The notes beneath the pieces are model-generated. The model saw only the letters and a list, made by a program, of their open reading frames with translations, was not told where the DNA came from and made no database searches. A program made the position numbers and the translations under genes. A stretch of 64,000 nt of DNA from Halorhabdus sp. BNX81 (GTDB lineage: Archaea; Halobacteriota; Halobacteria; Halobacteriales; Haloarculaceae): contig NZ_CP107254.1 of assembly GCF_029229925.1 (NCBI RefSeq), positions 124,001-188,000 on the forward strand, in the 5' to 3' direction. Positions 25,831-34,884 of this stretch are shown one piece after another (position 1 is the stretch's first letter; the number at the start of each line of letters is the position of its first letter).

Positions 25831-27587
25831 GCGGAGTCACGGCGGACAGCCTGGTAGAACTCGCAAAGCGCCGTGGCTTTTTCCTCCAGTCCGCGGGGGC
25901 CTACGGCGGCGTCTCCGGCTTCTACACCTTCGGCCCGCAGGGGGCCGCGATGAAGCGCAACGTCGAGGAGACCTGGCGCGAGCGCTTCGCCATCCGGGAG
26001 GGCCACATGGAGGTCGACGCCCCGACGGTCCTACCCGAGCCGGTTTTCGAGGCGTCGGGCCACCTCGATGGCTTCGATGACATGCTGGTCGAATGCCCCG
26101 AATGTGGGCAGTCCCACCGCGCCGACCACATCGTCGAGGACGACCCGGACACCGGCATCGAGGAGGCCGAATCGCTGGCCCCCGATCGTGTCGAGGAGGT
26201 CATCGCCGAGTACGAACTCGTCTGTCCGACCTGCGGGGCGGGTCTGGCCGGCCAGACAATCGAGCAGTTCAACCTCATGTTCGAGACGAATATCGGGCCG
26301 GGTAGCTCCTCGCCCGGGTATCTCCGGCCGGAAACCGCCCAGGGCATCTTCATCGAGTTCCCCCAACTCGCCGAGTACGCCCGCAACCAGCTTCCCTTCG
26401 GCGTGACCCAGATCGGCCGGGCCTACCGCAACGAGATCAGTCCCCGGAAGTCCCTGCTGCGGGTCCGGGAGTTCACCCAGGCCGAACTGGAGCTGTTCAT
26501 CGATCCCGCGGCAGATGAGCCGGATCTCTCCGCGGTGGCCGACGTGACTGCGCGGTTCTACTCCGCCGAGGCCCAGGACGGGGACGGCGAACCCGTCGAG
26601 ATGCCGGTGGGCGAGGCGTTCGACGAGGGCGTCGTCGCCGACCCCTGGATCGCCTACTATCTGGGTGTGGCCGCCGAGTGGTATTCGGCCATCGGCGTCG
26701 ACATGGACCGCTTTCGCTTCCGCCAGCATCGGCCGGGCGAGCTCGCTCACTATTCCGAGGACTGCTGGGACGCCGAAGGCGAAGTCAGCGATCCGGGCGC
26801 GGATCCCGACTGGATCGAACTCGGTGGGTTCGCCTATCGATCGGACTACGACCTCTCGAAACACGACACTCACTCCGAGGCGGACTTCACGGTCTTCAAG
26901 CAGTACGACGAGCCGGTGACCGTCGAGAAACCCACGGTCGATCCGGAGATGGGCTATCTCGGCCCCGAGTTCGGCGGGGCGGCGGGCGACGTTGCCGATG
27001 CGCTCGAAGCACTGGCCGAGGACGATCCCGACGCCTTCGCGGGCGAGGACGTCACGGTCGAGGTCGACGGCGAGACGTACACCGTTCCGGTCGAGCAGAC
27101 CGGCTTTGCGATCGAGGAACTCACCGAGTCGGGCGAGCACATCATGCCCCACGTCGTCGAGCCCTCGCTGGGGATCGACCGGGCGCTGTATACGGCACTG
27201 GATCATTCCTACCGCGAGGACGAAGTCGACGGCGAGGAGCGGACGTATCTCGAATTGCCGCCCGCGGTCGCCCCGACCACCGTCGGCGTCTTTCCGCTGA
27301 TGGACAAGGATGGCCTCGGCGAGCGTGCCCGCGAGATCGCCGACGAGTTGCGGGCGGCCGGCCTGTCGGTGGCCTACGACGACTCGGGGGCCATCGGCCG
27401 TCGCTATCGCCGCCAGGACGAGGTCGGGACACCCTATTGCGTGACCGTCGACTACGACACGCTCGAAGACGCCAGTGTGACGATCCGTGATCGGGACAGC
27501 ACCGAACAGACCCGCGTCGCCGCCGACGATCTCGCTTCGACTGTTGCGGGACTCGTCTCCGGGGACGCTTCCTTCCGGAACCTCTAA
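25827..27587 (+). CDS. glyS: Glycyl-tRNA synthetase
   Basis: This class II synthetase of 586 residues charges tRNA-Gly in the alpha2 archaeal/eukaryotic form. It shows LVELAKRRGFFLQSAGAYGGVSGFY-type N-terminal sequence, a zinc-finger-like insert with CPECG and CPTCG pairs (about 90-140), motif 2 RNEISPRKSLLRVREF, and motif 3 EPSLGIDRALY, with a C-terminal anticodon-binding domain (TTVGVFPLMDKDGL...). The CBS gene overlaps it upstream and a dolichol-kinase-like gene starts 5 nt after its stop. Confidence 0.95.
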   Translation: MSGVTADSLVELAKRRGFFLQSAGAYGGVSGFYTFGPQGAAMKRNVEETWRERFAIREGHMEVDAPTVLPEPVFEASGHLDGFDDMLVECPECGQSHRADHIVEDDPDTGIEEAESLAPDRVEEVIAEYELVCPTCGAGLAGQTIEQFNLMFETNIGPGSSSPGYLRPETAQGIFIEFPQLAEYARNQLPFGVTQIGRAYRNEISPRKSLLRVREFTQAELELFIDPAADEPDLSAVADVTARFYSAEAQDGDGEPVEMPVGEAFDEGVVADPWIAYYLGVAAEWYSAIGVDMDRFRFRQHRPGELAHYSEDCWDAEGEVSDPGADPDWIELGGFAYRSDYDLSKHDTHSEADFTVFKQYDEPVTVEKPTVDPEMGYLGPEFGGAAGDVADALEALAEDDPDAFAGEDVTVEVDGETYTVPVEQTGFAIEELTESGEHIMPHVVEPSLGIDRALYTALDHSYREDEVDGEERTYLELPPAVAPTTVGVFPLMDKDGLGERAREIADELRAAGLSVAYDDSGAIGRRYRRQDEVGTPYCVTVDYDTLEDASVTIRDRDSTEQTRVAADDLASTVAGLVSGDASFRNL

Positions 27588-27591
27588 ACCC

Positions 27592-28239
27592 GTGTTTCCG
27601 TCCGTTCTCGATCGCATCGACGACGAAGTAACGCGCCGGCTTGTCCATGCGAGCACGAGCGTTGCCCCCCTGTCGTACGTCTTCATCGCGGAGATGACCT
27701 GGTGGCACGTCCAGGTGTTTCTATCGCTGGCGCTGGTCGGCGCGTTCGGCCTCGAAATCGTCCGGCTGTACGTCGGCCTGGAGTGGTGGATCTTCGACCG
27801 ACTCACCCGTGAATACGAACAGGAGAACCTCGCGGCGTACTTCCTGGGCGGGGTCGGATTGACGCTGGTGGCGTTCTTGTTCCCACCGGCGGGGGCCGAC
27901 CCGGTGATTGCCAGCCCGTTCGACCCATCGCCGGTGGCAGTCCCGGCGATGCTGATGTTGACGATCGGCGATCCCTTCAGCGGGTTGTTGGGCGCGGGCG
28001 AACTCCGGGCCGTCAAGCAGACGTGGGTTCTGCTCGCCACGTTCGGCCTCACGACGCTCATCGCGAGCGCGTTTGTCGGCCCGATTCCGGCGATCCTGGG
28101 CGGGGCGGCAGCGACCGCGGCGGACGGAGCCAAGCCCGTGATCCGGGGGTACGTCGTCGACGACAACCTCACGATCGCGCCGTCGGCCGCCGTCGCGATG
28201 TTCCTCACCATCGAGTACCTGCCGGCGCTGGGGCTGTGA
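27592..28239 (+). CDS. Dolichol kinase-like membrane protein
   Basis: This 215-residue protein has about six hydrophobic helices and the motif IGDPFSGLLGAG, followed by PAILGGAAATAADGAKP, as in SEC59/dolichol kinase and phytol kinase families that use CTP to phosphorylate isoprenoid lipids. In haloarchaea this would supply dolichol phosphate for glycosylation. A GTG at 27592 is the likely start because it directly follows the glyS stop; no suitable ATG exists. Family assignment is moderate. Confidence 0.75.
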   Translation: MFPSVLDRIDDEVTRRLVHASTSVAPLSYVFIAEMTWWHVQVFLSLALVGAFGLEIVRLYVGLEWWIFDRLTREYEQENLAAYFLGGVGLTLVAFLFPPAGADPVIASPFDPSPVAVPAMLMLTIGDPFSGLLGAGELRAVKQTWVLLATFGLTTLIASAFVGPIPAILGGAAATAADGAKPVIRGYVVDDNLTIAPSAAVAMFLTIEYLPALGL

Positions 28240-28326
28240 CCACCACTGCGGTGTCAGGAGGCGGCCGCTTTACTTTCACCGCGCTACGAGAACCCTTAAC
28301 CGCGAACGACACGAATCAGCGGACAG

Positions 28327-30834
28327 ATGGCGGCTACTGACGCGTCCGAGGAATCTATCGATCGCCCGCTCGTCGAGCCCGGCGTCTTGGAGAACCGGGG
28401 TTACCAGACCCAGCTGGCCGACGCTGCCGCGGCCGATCACACGCTGGTCTGTCTCCCGACCGGCCTCGGCAAGACCACCGTCAGCCTGCTGGTGACGGCC
28501 GAGCGGCTCCACGCGGTCGGCGGGAAATCGCTGTTGCTCGCGCCGACCAAACCGCTGGTCCAGCAACACGCCGATTTCTACCGCGAAGCCCTCACGATCG
28601 ACGACGAGGAAATCGTCGTCTTCACGGGTGAAGTCCGGCCCGACGACCGCGCCGCGCTGTGGGATGACGCGACTGTCGTAATCGCCACCCCGCAGGTCGT
28701 CGAGAACGACCTCCTCGGTTCGCGGATCGATCTCTCGCCGGTGACCCACTGTACGTTCGACGAGTGCCACCGTGCGAGCGGGGAGTACCCCTACACCTAC
28801 ATCGCCGAGCGCTACCACGAGGACAGCGACGACCCCCTTGTGACGGGCATGAGCGCCTCGCCCGGCGACGACGAGGAGGCGATCCTCGGGGTGTGTGACA
28901 ACCTCGGCATCCGCGAGGTCGAGGTGATGACGAGCGAGGACGCCGACGTCGAGGCCTACACCCACAACACGAGCGTCAACTGGGAACGCGTCGAGTTGCC
29001 CGAGCCGGTCATCGAGATCCGCGACGCCCTCCAGGACGTCATCCACGACCGGATGACCCAACTCAAGGAACTCGGGGTCACGTCCTCGACACAGCCCGAT
29101 GTCTCCGAGCGGGAGATCCGCAAGATCCAGGCCAAGCTCCGGGAATTGATGGACAACGACCAATCGGAGGGGTATCAGGGGATGAGCCTGCTGGCCGAGG
29201 TTCGAAAGCTTCGGACGGCCGTGACCTACGCCGAAACCCAGAGCGTCGAGAGCCTGCGCCGGTATCTCGAACGTCTCCGGGAGGCTGCCCGGTCGTCGGG
29301 CGCTTCGAAGGCAGATCAGCGCCTCGTCAGCGCGCCGAAGGTCCGCGAGGCACGCCGGAAGGCCGAGGACTTCGAGGACCTCCATCCGAAGTTCCGCCGG
29401 ACGCGGATGCAGATCGCCGAGACGCTGGGCATCCACGACGGCGAGCGCGTGATCGTCTTCACCGAGTCCCGGGACACCGCCGAGACGCTGACGGACTTCC
29501 TGGGTGAGCACTTCACCGTCGAGAAGTTCGTCGGCCAGAGCGACACAGAGGGTAGCGACGGCATGACCCAGACCGAACAGCAGGAGACCTTAGAAGCCTT
29601 CCGGGCCGGCGAGTTCGAGGTGCTGGTCTCGACGAGCGTCGCTGAAGAGGGCCTGGACGTCCCGGAAGTCGATCTGGTTCTTTTCTACGAACCCGTCCCG
29701 ACAGCGATCCGGTCGATCCAGCGCAAGGGCCGGACTGGCCGCCAGACAGAGGGGGCGGTCGTGGTCCTGATCGCCGAGGACACCCGCGACGAGGCCTACT
29801 TCTGGAAGGCCCGCCAGGACGAAAAGCGCATGGAGGACGAACTCCGGACGCTGAAGGACATGGCCGGCGACATCGAGAGCCACCTCCGCGAACAGATGGG
29901 ACTGGACGGCTACGACGAGGCGTCCGCGGATTCGGATGACCCGGCCGCCGGGAGTAATGCGGTCGAGAATGACGCCGACAGCGACGGTACAACGGCTGTC
30001 GGCGGAGACGACGGTGACGACCAGCCGAACCAGGACACGGCAGACGACAGCGAGGACGACGGTCAGACCGGCCTGGACGCGTTCGCGCCGGGAGGCGATG
30101 ACGCCACCCAGTCAACGACGGAGCAAACCGACCCCGAACCGGACGAGGAGGGGACGGTCGCGACGGCCGGCGGCGAGGAGGCAGTCGAGGTCGTCATCGA
30201 CCAGCGCGAACTCGATGCCTCGATCGGGCGTGATCTCTCGCGTCGCGACGGCTTCGAGACTCGCCTGGAGACGCTCGAAGTCGGCGACTACGTCCTCTCG
30301 GATCGCGTCGTCGTCGAGCGCAAGACGATCTCGGACTTCCTCGATACGCTGACGGGCGGGGATCGATCGATGTTCGAGCAGGTCAAAGACGACGCTCGCT
30401 ACTACGATCGCCCGGTCGTGATTCTGGAGGGTGACGGGCTTTACGAGGAGCGCAACGTCCATCCGAACGCGATTCGGGGTGCACTTGCCTCGCTGGCGGT
30501 CGATTTCGGCGCGAGCGTCCTCCGGACCGACGACGAGAGCGGGACAGCCGACCTCCTGGCGACGATTGCCACCCGCGAGCAGGAGACCGACGACAGGGAG
30601 ATCAGCGTTCACGGCGAGAAGGGCTCGAAGACCCTCGGCGAACAGCAAGAGTACGTCGTCGCCTCGATCGCCGACGTGGGGCCGGTCATCGCGCGGGCGC
30701 TGCTCGAGCACTTCGGCAGCGTCGAGGCGGTGATGACCGCCGGCGAGGAGGACCTTCTCGACGTCGAGGGCGTCGGCGAGGTCACCGCCGAGCGGATTCG
30801 AGAAGTCGTCAGCAGTGAGTACGAGGCGACGTAG
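28327..30834 (+). CDS. hef: Hef-type helicase/nuclease (FANCM/XPF-like)
   Basis: Hef processes stalled replication forks. The 835-residue protein has a superfamily 2 helicase (PTGLGKTTV near residue 54, DECHRA near 144, and the QRKGRTGRQ motif), an acidic linker (about 530-610) that is typical of haloarchaeal Hef, an XPF-type nuclease domain (VVERKTISDFL near residue 660, the ERKxxxD motif), and a C-terminal helix-hairpin-helix pair (about 780-830). All key motifs are intact. It is a single-gene unit. Confidence 0.95.
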   Translation: MAATDASEESIDRPLVEPGVLENRGYQTQLADAAAADHTLVCLPTGLGKTTVSLLVTAERLHAVGGKSLLLAPTKPLVQQHADFYREALTIDDEEIVVFTGEVRPDDRAALWDDATVVIATPQVVENDLLGSRIDLSPVTHCTFDECHRASGEYPYTYIAERYHEDSDDPLVTGMSASPGDDEEAILGVCDNLGIREVEVMTSEDADVEAYTHNTSVNWERVELPEPVIEIRDALQDVIHDRMTQLKELGVTSSTQPDVSEREIRKIQAKLRELMDNDQSEGYQGMSLLAEVRKLRTAVTYAETQSVESLRRYLERLREAARSSGASKADQRLVSAPKVREARRKAEDFEDLHPKFRRTRMQIAETLGIHDGERVIVFTESRDTAETLTDFLGEHFTVEKFVGQSDTEGSDGMTQTEQQETLEAFRAGEFEVLVSTSVAEEGLDVPEVDLVLFYEPVPTAIRSIQRKGRTGRQTEGAVVVLIAEDTRDEAYFWKARQDEKRMEDELRTLKDMAGDIESHLREQMGLDGYDEASADSDDPAAGSNAVENDADSDGTTAVGGDDGDDQPNQDTADDSEDDGQTGLDAFAPGGDDATQSTTEQTDPEPDEEGTVATAGGEEAVEVVIDQRELDASIGRDLSRRDGFETRLETLEVGDYVLSDRVVVERKTISDFLDTLTGGDRSMFEQVKDDARYYDRPVVILEGDGLYEERNVHPNAIRGALASLAVDFGASVLRTDDESGTADLLATIATREQETDDREISVHGEKGSKTLGEQQEYVVASIADVGPVIARALLEHFGSVEAVMTAGEEDLLDVEGVGEVTAERIREVVSSEYEAT

Positions 30835-30852
30835 ACGCTACGCTGGCGTCCG

Positions 30853-31050
30853 CTACGGGATGATCTCGGCGATGCGTTGTGGCTCACCCGACAGCGTCGG
30901 CTCGGGGTCGACCAGCTGGAGCACCTCGTGGTCGGTCACGTCGGGGTAGGATTTGCCGACCGCGTCCTCGATCATCTCCTTGTCGAGACGGAAGTCCGTC
31001 CCCTCGTAGACGACGTCGACGCCGGTTTCGTCGAAGGATAGGGCAGTCAT
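30853..31050 (-). CDS. DUF5800 family protein
   Basis: This acidic 65-residue protein (MTALSFDETGVDVVYEGTDFRL...) matches the small haloarchaeal DUF5800 family by its DVVYEGTDFRLDKEMIEDA block and the HEVLQLVDPEPTL segment. A TATA box (minus strand, 31073-31079) lies 26 nt upstream of the start at 31050, giving a leaderless mRNA. It is divergent from the bactofilin-like gene. Function is unknown. Confidence 0.8.
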   Translation of the reverse strand: MTALSFDETGVDVVYEGTDFRLDKEMIEDAVGKSYPDVTDHEVLQLVDPEPTLSGEPQRIAEIIP

Positions 31051-31072
31051 ACCCGGGAATTGCGCGCTGGCG

Positions 31073-31079
31073 GATATAA
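31073..31079 (-). promoter_or_regulatory. TATA box of the DUF5800 gene
   Basis: TTATATC on the minus strand is centred about 26 nt before the ATG at 31050. Confidence 0.5.
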
Positions 31080-31140
31080 GTCTCTTGGAGCCGACCGCAC
31101 GCTGCCATGCCGTCAGACGCCCGTCAGACGCGTGCTGGGG

Positions 31141-31147
31141 GTTTAAG
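31141..31147 (+). promoter_or_regulatory. TATA box of the bactofilin-like gene
   Basis: GTTTAAG lies about 28 nt before the GTG at 31172, supporting that GTG as a leaderless start over the longer frame from 31085. Confidence 0.45.
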
Positions 31148-31171
31148 ACGGTAGATTCCACACGTACGAAC

Positions 31172-32197
31172 GTGCTGCGATCGACGCCGCTCGAGGAGTT
31201 GGTGATCCCCGACGGGACGACCGTCGAGGAGCACGATCTGGTCACCGACGGCGACGTGATCGTCGGCGGCCAGAGTACGGTCGAGTTCGGCGTCCGGGGG
31301 AACAACGTCATCGCGGGCGAGCGGACGCGCTTCGGCGGCCACATCGAGGCCGAGGGCGACTGCCGGCTCGACATGTGGTGTGACGTGAGCGAGGACGTCC
31401 TCGTCGGCGAGGACGCCTATCTCGGCGAGCGCGTCCACATCGGCGGGGAACTGAAAGTTGCGGGCGATCTCGACATCGGCGACGACGTCGACATTGACGA
31501 CGGCTTCGAGGCCAACGGCTGGATCGTCATCCGGAACCCGATGCCGACGATCGTCTTTCTGTTTGTGTACCTCTCGCACCTGCTGCGGATCGGCGAGGAA
31601 GACGCTGCCGAGGACGTCCTGGCGGCCGCTCTGGACGCTGATCAGGATGCCCAACCGCTACTCGTCCCCCGCGGGACCCACGTCAGCGACGACGCCTGGC
31701 GGGTCTCCGCGCCGGGGCGAATCGGCGATGACTGTCGACTCCACGGGAACCTTCGGGCCGAGTCACTCACCGTCGGCCGGGACACGATCGTCTTCGGGTC
31801 ACTCCGGGCGAAAGACGACCTCACGGTCGGCCGAGCGACCGAGATCAAGGGCGACGTGACCACGCGGGGAGGCACTGTCTCGATCGGCCCCGGCGTCCAC
31901 GTCTGGGGCGATATTGCCGCCGAGAACGTCAAACTCCACGAGAACGCGACCGTCGAGGGAACGATCCGGGTCGCCGACGAGATGGAGATGCACACCGACA
32001 GCGTCCTCGACGCCGCCGACGAGGCGGCCGAGGCGATGGCTGCGGTCGCTGCCGATCTCGACGAGACGGATTTCGTCGAGGACGGCGCTCCCGAACGGTC
32101 AGCTGACGACCCTGCCACAGATGACGCGGGAGCGACTTCGCCACCGGCGGACACGGATTCGGCGGCTGTCTCTCCCGAGTCACAGTCCGGCGAATAG
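31172..32197 (+). CDS. Bactofilin-like polymer-forming protein
   Basis: This 341-residue protein has two stretches of short beta-helix repeats (about 10-115 and 190-275) with the pattern of bactofilins: VIVGGQSTVEFGV, IGGELKVAGDLDIG, IKGDVTTRGGTVSIG. A hydrophobic segment (PTIVFLFVYLSHLL, about 128-142) interrupts the two, and the tail is acidic and Ala/Ser-rich. Bactofilins polymerise at membranes; a bactofilin homologue is reported to shape cells in Haloferax (halofilin). That this gene does the same is an inference. Confidence 0.75.
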   Translation: MLRSTPLEELVIPDGTTVEEHDLVTDGDVIVGGQSTVEFGVRGNNVIAGERTRFGGHIEAEGDCRLDMWCDVSEDVLVGEDAYLGERVHIGGELKVAGDLDIGDDVDIDDGFEANGWIVIRNPMPTIVFLFVYLSHLLRIGEEDAAEDVLAAALDADQDAQPLLVPRGTHVSDDAWRVSAPGRIGDDCRLHGNLRAESLTVGRDTIVFGSLRAKDDLTVGRATEIKGDVTTRGGTVSIGPGVHVWGDIAAENVKLHENATVEGTIRVADEMEMHTDSVLDAADEAAEAMAAVAADLDETDFVEDGAPERSADDPATDDAGATSPPADTDSAAVSPESQSGE

Positions 32198-32296
32198 CGG
32201 GCTGGCGGTGGCGTACTCAACGTTTGGCCCGTCGGTCTCGCTCCGTGGCACGTCCCACGAAAAGAACCGCCCCCTGGTCACCCCAGTCGCCCCGCT

Positions 32297-33781
32297 TTAT
32301 TCCGTTTCGTACCGATCGAACAGGTTCGAGAGTTGCTTTGCGCGCATGCTGAGTGTCTTGGCGTTGACGTACATCTCGCCGAGTGCGAGGGTCTGCTCCT
32401 CGGCGACGGCGGCGACGCTTTCGGCCTCGTCCATGTTCTCGCGGCTGATCTCCGCAGCACTGTCAGCGATACTTGCGACCTCCTCGCTGGAGGCGGCCTG
32501 GTCGTCGGTCGCGTCGCTGATCTCTTTGATGCCGCTGGTCGTGTCCTGGACGTGATCCAGGACGGATTCTAAGGCTTCGAGTCCGTCGTCCATCGTCTCC
32601 TGGCCGTCGCTGACGGTTTCACGCATCGTCTCCATCTCCTCGACAGTCTGGGTCGTCTGCTCCTGGATGTCGGTGATCAGACTCTCGATCTCGCCGGTGG
32701 CGTCTTTGGTCTCCTCGGCGAGACTCTTGACCTCGTCGGCGACGACGGTAAAGCCGTTGTTGTTGCCGTTGCTCGCGTGGGCGGCCTCGATGGAGGCGTT
32801 CAGCGCGAGGATGTTGGTCTGCTCGGCGATGTCGTCGATGAGGTCGACGATCTGGCCGACTTCGTCCATCCGGCTGTCGAGGGTTTCGACGGTCTCGACG
32901 ACGTGTTCGGTCTGGTCGTCGACCTCGTTCATGGCGTCGCTGACGTCGCGGGCAGCCTCGATCCCCTCGACTGTCCGGCGCTCGGTCCGGTCGGCCTTCT
33001 CGGCGACCTCGTCCGAGGAGGCGGCGACTTCCTCGATCGTCGCCGACATCTGGCCCATCTCCTCGGAGATCTGGGTCACCTGCTCGTGTTGCTCGTGGAA
33101 AGCGTCGGCGATGTCCTGGATGCTCTCGGCCATGTTCTCGCTGGCCTCGCGGACGGCTTCGGTTGCGGTCGAGACCTGTCCGCTCGACTCGGCGACGTCG
33201 TCGCTGAACTCGTCGGCCGCCCGGATCGTCCGTTCGAACGCGATTACCGTCTCGTTGAAGCGGTCTGCGAGTTCCAGGAGTGATTCGGACTCCGTATCGG
33301 CGGACAGCCGGACGGTCAGGTCGCCGTCACCGGCCGCCCCTGCTGTCTGTGCGTACTGGGTTACCGTGCTGTCGAACTCGCTGGCATCGTCGGCGATCCG
33401 CGTCCCGCCATCCGGTGTCAGCACTGTCCTGGACGGCGACAGCTGGTGATCGTTCCCGGCTCTGCGGGACTCGATCGTCTCGCGTGCGTCCGCGAGGTCC
33501 CGCTGGAGCGCCGACCGGTCGTCTTCCAGTGCCGACTGCGTAGCTTCCAGGTCCGCGATCCGATCTTCGAGGGCCGTCCGTGTCGCGTGAAGCGATTCCA
33601 GACGGTTCCGGATGGTGGCCATGGTGGCTGCGAGCGTTGCGACTGCGAGAACGAAACCGCCACCTGCCAGGAACGGATACGCTGCCGGCGGTGCCACGAA
33701 CGGCAACGCGGCCTGTATCACGGCATGTATCAGTTGGAATGCAAGAGCGGCGCGCGTCTCTCGCGTGAGGGGGCGTGCCAT
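32297..33781 (-). CDS. Methyl-accepting chemotaxis transducer without ectodomain
   Basis: This 494-residue transducer starts with two hydrophobic helices (about 10-30 and 36-58) separated by only a few residues, so it has no outside ligand domain. A coiled coil and a HAMP-like segment (GDLTVRLSADTESESLLELADRFNETV, about 160-190) follow, then methylation helices and the conserved hairpin tip around NILALNASIEAAHA. It may sense membrane state, oxygen or a partner sensor. Sensory rhodopsin transducers have a similar hairpin, but no rhodopsin gene is nearby. No CheW/CheA gene is present. Confidence 0.9.
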   Translation of the reverse strand: MARPLTRETRAALAFQLIHAVIQAALPFVAPPAAYPFLAGGGFVLAVATLAATMATIRNRLESLHATRTALEDRIADLEATQSALEDDRSALQRDLADARETIESRRAGNDHQLSPSRTVLTPDGGTRIADDASEFDSTVTQYAQTAGAAGDGDLTVRLSADTESESLLELADRFNETVIAFERTIRAADEFSDDVAESSGQVSTATEAVREASENMAESIQDIADAFHEQHEQVTQISEEMGQMSATIEEVAASSDEVAEKADRTERRTVEGIEAARDVSDAMNEVDDQTEHVVETVETLDSRMDEVGQIVDLIDDIAEQTNILALNASIEAAHASNGNNNGFTVVADEVKSLAEETKDATGEIESLITDIQEQTTQTVEEMETMRETVSDGQETMDDGLEALESVLDHVQDTTSGIKEISDATDDQAASSEEVASIADSAAEISRENMDEAESVAAVAEEQTLALGEMYVNAKTLSMRAKQLSNLFDRYETE

Positions 33782-33803
33782 GACCTAACGTAGATAGATG
33801 ATC

Positions 33804-33813
33804 CTTATATATC
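33804..33813 (-). promoter_or_regulatory. TATA box of the transducer gene
   Basis: A strong ATATATAAGG-type box on the minus strand lies about 27 nt before the start at 33781. Confidence 0.55.
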
Positions 33814-33927
33814 CTTCTACCACGCACGGATCAGTGTGGAAAACTGAGGGACGAAACGGGGAAAGCTGCAAACAACAGTGGATATGCTGCAGGAACTATC
33901 GGTGATCTATATCGTGGCGTGGGCGTC

Positions 33928-34884
33928 TCAGGCGTCGAGTCCGAGATCCTCGGCGCGGTCGTCGATCCACGCCTGGAGCTCCTCGATGGCCTCTTCGCCG
34001 TCCTCGTCGTCGAAGAGGTGCTTGAACCGCCCCTGAGTCTCGAGCCACTCGCGGACCGGCTTGCGGTCGCGGATCTTGTTCACGTCCGTGATCTCGCCGT
34101 CTTCCATCTCGAAGACCGGGAACAGTCCGGTCTCGACGGCGAGTTCGGCGAGTTCGACCGTCTTCGAGGATTCGTAACTCCAGCCGACCGGACACGGCGA
34201 GTAGACGTGCAGGAACTTCGGCCCGTCACGCGAGATCGCCTCTTCGACCTTCTGTTTGAAGTCCCGCGGGTTCGAGATCGAGGCCGTCGCGACGTAGCCG
34301 ACGCCGTGGTCGGCCGCGATCGAGGCCATGTCCTTCTTGTTGGTGTCGTTGCCGATGCTGACGTCGCCGGCCGGCGACGTCGTCGTCGAGGCCCCGAGCG
34401 GGGTCTGACTCGAGCGCTGGACGCCCGTGTTCATGTACGCCTCGTTGTCGTACATGATGTAGGTCACGTCGTGACCGCGTTCCATCATGCCCGAGAGGGC
34501 GCGGATGCCGATGTCGGCGGTCGCGCCGTCGCCACCGACCGCGATGATGTTGAGGTCATCGGAGTCCTCGACGTCGAGGTGATCGGGGTCCCGGCGGTCG
34601 AAGGACTTGTAGGCGGCCTCGATACCCGAGGCGACGCTCGCTGCGTTCTCGAAGATGTTGTGGATGTAGCTGGTGCCCCAGGAACTCTCGGGATAGGGCG
34701 TCGAGACGACCTCCATACAGCCAGTGGGCTGGCTGATGATGGTGTTCTCGCCGGCGGCCTCGGTGATGTACTTCATGGCCAGCGCGGGGCCACACCCGGC
34801 ACACGCGCGGTGGCCGGGGTTCCAGAGTTCCTCGCCGTGTTCGACCTCGTCAGTGAAGTCCTGATCCTGTAAGTCTGAACTCAT
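33928..34884 (-). CDS. porB: Pyruvate:ferredoxin oxidoreductase, beta subunit
   Basis: PorB carries thiamine pyrophosphate and the proximal Fe-S cluster. The 318-residue protein has CAGCGPALAMKYI at the start, a third conserved Cys in PTGCMEVV, the TPP motif VGGDGATADIG with DNEAYMNTG, and QRSSQTPLGA, as in archaeal PorB. It is the last gene of the gamma-delta-alpha-beta operon and abuts porA (same end/start base). The related 2-ketoisovalerate enzyme is an alternative, but the motifs favour pyruvate. Confidence 0.9.
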   Translation of the reverse strand: MSSDLQDQDFTDEVEHGEELWNPGHRACAGCGPALAMKYITEAAGENTIISQPTGCMEVVSTPYPESSWGTSYIHNIFENAASVASGIEAAYKSFDRRDPDHLDVEDSDDLNIIAVGGDGATADIGIRALSGMMERGHDVTYIMYDNEAYMNTGVQRSSQTPLGASTTTSPAGDVSIGNDTNKKDMASIAADHGVGYVATASISNPRDFKQKVEEAISRDGPKFLHVYSPCPVGWSYESSKTVELAELAVETGLFPVFEMEDGEITDVNKIRDRKPVREWLETQGRFKHLFDDEDGEEAIEELQAWIDDRAEDLGLDA

